DNA of 8,256 nucleotides. It comes from Candidatus Bathyarchaeota archaeon. GTDB taxonomy: Archaea > Thermoproteota > Bathyarchaeia > Bathyarchaeales > DTEX01. The notes below the pieces were generated by a model. It had not been told where the DNA came from. It saw only the letters and a list, made by a program, of their open reading frames with translations, and searched no databases. A program made the translations under genes and the position numbers. Where the stretch lies: positions 1-8,256 of the forward strand of contig JAGGUU010000045.1 in NCBI GenBank assembly GCA_021158305.1. The letters are read 5' to 3'. How positions within the stretch are numbered: the first letter of the stretch is position 1; each line of letters opens with the position of its first letter. Positions 6,635 through 8,256 of the stretch are shown here, one piece after another.

Positions 6635-7213
6635 ATGACGAAGTGTGAGAAATGCGGATTTCCACTTCCTGAAGACGCAGAATATTGCCCCAACTGCGGA
6701 GCTCCTGTGAGAAAAAAAGCTATGCCTATAAAGGCTTCATTAATTTCCCTAGAGAAAATTCTTCAAGCTGGTATTCTCGGCGCGTTCATCTCAGTTATGA
6801 TAGCATCTCTGATTCCTTCTAGGGCTGAACTATACTTCGTTCCGTCCTTTCTATCTTCCATACTTGTGATTTTTCTCTTCAGAACAAAAAGATTAGAAGA
6901 AGCCGTATTTTTAGCCTTCACCGTCTATCTTTTCGCAGACGCCATTCTAGGAGGAATAATGCTTGGAACCCTCTATGTTAAGAACATACCGCTCTCTGAG
7001 GCATATGAAGGATATGAATTATCCATCCTCGACGTAGTCTCTTACCTATTTAATCCAATATCCGCCATAATAGCAGCATATATTGGAAACAAAATAACCC
7101 CAAGCGCTAAAGAAGGAATGGAAGAAGAAAGAATAAGTTACGAAATTAAAGAAGAGGAGGGACGCGGCGGAATAATCTACTTTCAAAGAGATTCACGTTC
7201 TCATAAGATTTAA
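6635..7213 (+). CDS. Zinc-ribbon membrane protein, four predicted TM segments, function unknown
   Basis: I do not recognise a named family. The 192-residue protein opens with a C4 zinc ribbon, C4-x2-C7-G and C18-x2-C21-G, of the short double-ribbon type found on many archaeal membrane proteins. Hydrophobic segments follow near 42-62, 66-82, 89-113 and 130-151, then a charged tail (about 155-192) rich in glutamate and ending in basic residues. The ribbon probably faces the cytoplasm and binds a partner, but nothing shows which. The ATG has GGTGA (6623-6627) 7 nt upstream. It is divergent from the filament operon and lies only 51 nt before the L44e start, whose TATA box overlaps its stop codon. 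Possible links are filament regulation or ribosome/membrane contact; both are speculation from context. Confidence 0.8.
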   Translation: MTKCEKCGFPLPEDAEYCPNCGAPVRKKAMPIKASLISLEKILQAGILGAFISVMIASLIPSRAELYFVPSFLSSILVIFLFRTKRLEEAVFLAFTVYLFADAILGGIMLGTLYVKNIPLSEAYEGYELSILDVVSYLFNPISAIIAAYIGNKITPSAKEGMEEERISYEIKEEEGRGGIIYFQRDSRSHKI

Positions 7214-7216
7214 ATA
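7209..7216 (+). promoter_or_regulatory. TATA box of the ribosomal operon
   Basis: TTTAAATA, the best TATA match in the window, overlaps the TAA (7211-7213) of the preceding gene. A start about 26 nt on, near 7238, falls after the ATG at 7235 and so favours ATG 7265 as the L44e start, with a leader of about 27 nt. Confidence 0.5.
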
Positions 7217-7250
7217 TCATCCAAAGAAGGTTCTATGCTTGAACTAAAGA

Positions 7251-7261
7251 AGAGAGTGATC
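7251..7261 (+). promoter_or_regulatory. Ribosome binding site for L44e
   Basis: AGAGAGTGATC closely follows the extended anti-SD complement GGAGGTGATC. The segment aligned with GGAGG ends about 9 nt before ATG 7265, supporting that start over ATG 7235. Confidence 0.5.
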
Positions 7262-7264
7262 ATA

Positions 7265-7540
7265 ATGAATGTTCCAAGAACTATACGAGCATACTGTCCC
7301 AGGTGTAATATGCATACGGAGCATACAGTCTCTCTTTACAAGGAAGGCAAACGAAGAGCCTTAGCTAAGGGAGAACGACATCATGAACGCGAAAAGAAAG
7401 GATACGGCGGACAAAAATATCCCATGCTCAGGAGAAAAGCAAAGACAACAAAGAAACAAACCTTGAAGCTTAGATGTAAAAAATGTGGATATATATCTCA
7501 TAGAAAAGGAGTGAGACTGCGGAGACTCACAATCGAGTAG
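7265..7540 (+). CDS. rpl44e: Large-subunit ribosomal protein eL42 (L44e)
   Basis: L44e (eL42) is a zinc-binding protein near the E site of the archaeal and eukaryotic large subunit. From ATG 7265 it is 91 residues, the usual archaeal length. The zinc ligands are C11-x2-C14 and C71-x2-C74, the family motif GGQKYP is at 48-53, and the remainder is strongly basic, as expected for rRNA contact. An in-frame ATG at 7235 would add ten residues (MLELKKRVII) not seen in the family. The TATA box at 7209-7216 and the RBS at 7251-7261 both favour 7265. It heads the operon: rps27e follows after 13 nt and aif2a after that, an arrangement widely conserved in archaea. Confidence 0.93.
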   Translation: MNVPRTIRAYCPRCNMHTEHTVSLYKEGKRRALAKGERHHEREKKGYGGQKYPMLRRKAKTTKKQTLKLRCKKCGYISHRKGVRLRRLTIE

Positions 7541-7553
7541 GAAGGGACGGGAT

Positions 7554-7751
7554 ATGAGCATATGGGAGAAGATAATCCCTAAGCCCAAAAGCAGATTCCT
7601 TCAGGTTAGATGCCCAGACTGTGGAAACGAACAGATAATATTTAGTCATGCCGCATCCATTGTTCATTGCAACATCTGCGGGGCGATTCTCGCTGAGCCG
7701 AGAGGCGGTAAAGCAAGGATAAAAGGTGAGATAGTTAGAGTTTTGGAGTAG
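7554..7751 (+). CDS. rps27e: Small-subunit ribosomal protein eS27 (S27e)
   Basis: S27e (eS27) is a small zinc-ribbon protein of the archaeal and eukaryotic 30S/40S subunit. The 65-residue protein has C20-x2-C23 and C39-x2-C42, with the family segments FLQVRCPDCGN (15-25) and the glycine/lysine stretch PRGGKARIKG (49-58). Length is normal. The ATG follows a purine-rich leader (GAAGGGACGGGAT) 13 nt after the rpl44e stop. The gene end overlaps the signal of the next gene: GGAG at 7745-7748 lies in its last codons and serves as RBS for aif2a, indicating coupled translation. Confidence 0.95.
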   Translation: MSIWEKIIPKPKSRFLQVRCPDCGNEQIIFSHAASIVHCNICGAILAEPRGGKARIKGEIVRVLE

Positions 7752-7759
7752 AATGCGCC

Positions 7760-8256
7760 ATGTCCTTTATTAGGAGAGATGAATGGCCTGAAATAGGAGA
7801 ATTAGTTGTGGCTACAGTAAATGAGATAAGGGATTATGGAGTTTACGTGATGCTTGACGAGTATGGAAAAGAAGGCTTTCTACATATATCCGAGATCTCC
7901 TCAAGCTGGGTGAAGAATATACGTGACTTTGTCCGTGAAGGGGAGAAAGTAGTTCTCAAAGTATTGCGGGTAGACACGGAAAAGGGACACATAGATCTTT
8001 CTTTAAGAAGAGTCACTAAGCGAGAAAGAAGAGAGAAGATGCTTCTCTGGAAACAGAGCAAAAAAGCAGAGAGCATTATGAGGAGCTTATCTCAGAAATT
8101 AAACATTCCACTCGATGAGATATATGAAAAAGTATGGATTCCTCTCGAGGAAAACTTTGGAACAGCATATGAAGGGCTAGAAAAAGCAACAATGGAGGGA
8201 GCTAAACCTCTCATAGAAGCTGGCTTATCTAGTAGAATCGCCGAAGCATTAACGAA
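7760..8256 (+). CDS. aif2a: Translation initiation factor 2 alpha subunit (aIF2alpha), 3' partial
   Basis: aIF2alpha joins the beta and gamma subunits in the heterotrimer that delivers Met-tRNAi to the small subunit. The 165 codons in the window hold the N-terminal S1 (OB-fold) domain, about residues 10-85, with GELVVATV, YGVYVML, GFLHISEIS and EGEKVVLKVLRVD. They also cover most of the helical middle domain (about 86-165, with KMLLWKQSKKAE and IYEKVWIPLEENFG). The C-terminal alpha/beta domain that binds gamma lies beyond the right edge, since the family is about 265-275 residues. The ATG at 7760 follows GGAG (7745-7748) inside rps27e; the nearer ATG at 7753 is in another frame and stops within seven codons. 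The loop S47-S48-S49-W corresponds to the region of eukaryotic Ser51. The nop10 gene often follows in archaea but would be off the edge. Confidence 0.94.
   Translation, partial: MSFIRRDEWPEIGELVVATVNEIRDYGVYVMLDEYGKEGFLHISEISSSWVKNIRDFVREGEKVVLKVLRVDTEKGHIDLSLRRVTKRERREKMLLWKQSKKAESIMRSLSQKLNIPLDEIYEKVWIPLEENFGTAYEGLEKATMEGAKPLIEAGLSSRIAEALT

Noticed and set aside
6635..7751. Three consecutive zinc-ribbon genes as a functional zinc-handling cluster
   Set aside because: Two are ordinary ribosomal proteins whose zinc sites and operon are conserved, so the adjacency is most simply coincidence.
7753..7776. ATG at 7753 as the start of aif2a
   Set aside because: It is in a different frame from the initiation factor and meets TAG within seven codons; ATG 7760 gives the family N-terminus.
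1..8256. CRISPR array, tRNA, rRNA or insertion sequence
   Set aside because: No regularly spaced direct repeats, cloverleaf, transposase reading frame or terminal inverted repeats with target duplications were seen.

Overview
The window is archaeal chromosome. It carries a wyosine-pathway radical SAM enzyme (Taw1), eukaryote-like ribosomal proteins L44e and S27e, the alpha subunit of initiation factor 2, and an archaeal type IV filament ATPase with its two-domain membrane platform. Short leaders, TTTAAATA-like boxes 40-60 nt before starts, and GGAG/GGTG-type ribosome binding sites fit this. The bacterial-type zinc-LID adenylate kinase, ThiC, and the TadA/TadC-like pair suggest a Thermoproteota/Bathyarchaeia-type lineage, but that placement is from memory of gene content and is tentative.

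Layout: (1) 3-926 (+), taw1, cut by the left edge. (2) 984-2282 (+), thiC, the pyrimidine branch of thiamine synthesis. (3) 2374-3030 (+), adk. (4) A convergent 75-nt gap with pyrimidine tracts. (5) 6391 down to 3106 (-), a two-gene operon: a secretion/filament ATPase followed by its polytopic membrane partner. (6) A 243-nt divergent promoter region with several inverted repeats. (7) 6635-7213 (+), an unrecognised membrane protein with an N-terminal zinc ribbon. (8) 7265-8256 (+), the translation operon rpl44e - rps27e - aif2a, tightly packed and running off the right edge.

Functionally, the right end is a standard archaeal ribosome/initiation operon, and the left end holds tRNA modification, cofactor and nucleotide housekeeping genes. 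The accessory part is the middle: an ATPase and platform pair with no pilin, prepilin peptidase or archaellum gene beside it, facing a zinc-ribbon membrane protein across a shared regulatory region. I see no transposon, CRISPR array, tRNA or rRNA, and no clearly undescribed system. The orphan filament pair, its divergent neighbour and the intergenic palindromes are the best candidates for a closer look. Several starts matter: taw1 begins outside the window rather than at the first in-window GTG, the TadC-like gene starts at TTG, and L44e most likely starts at the second ATG (7265).
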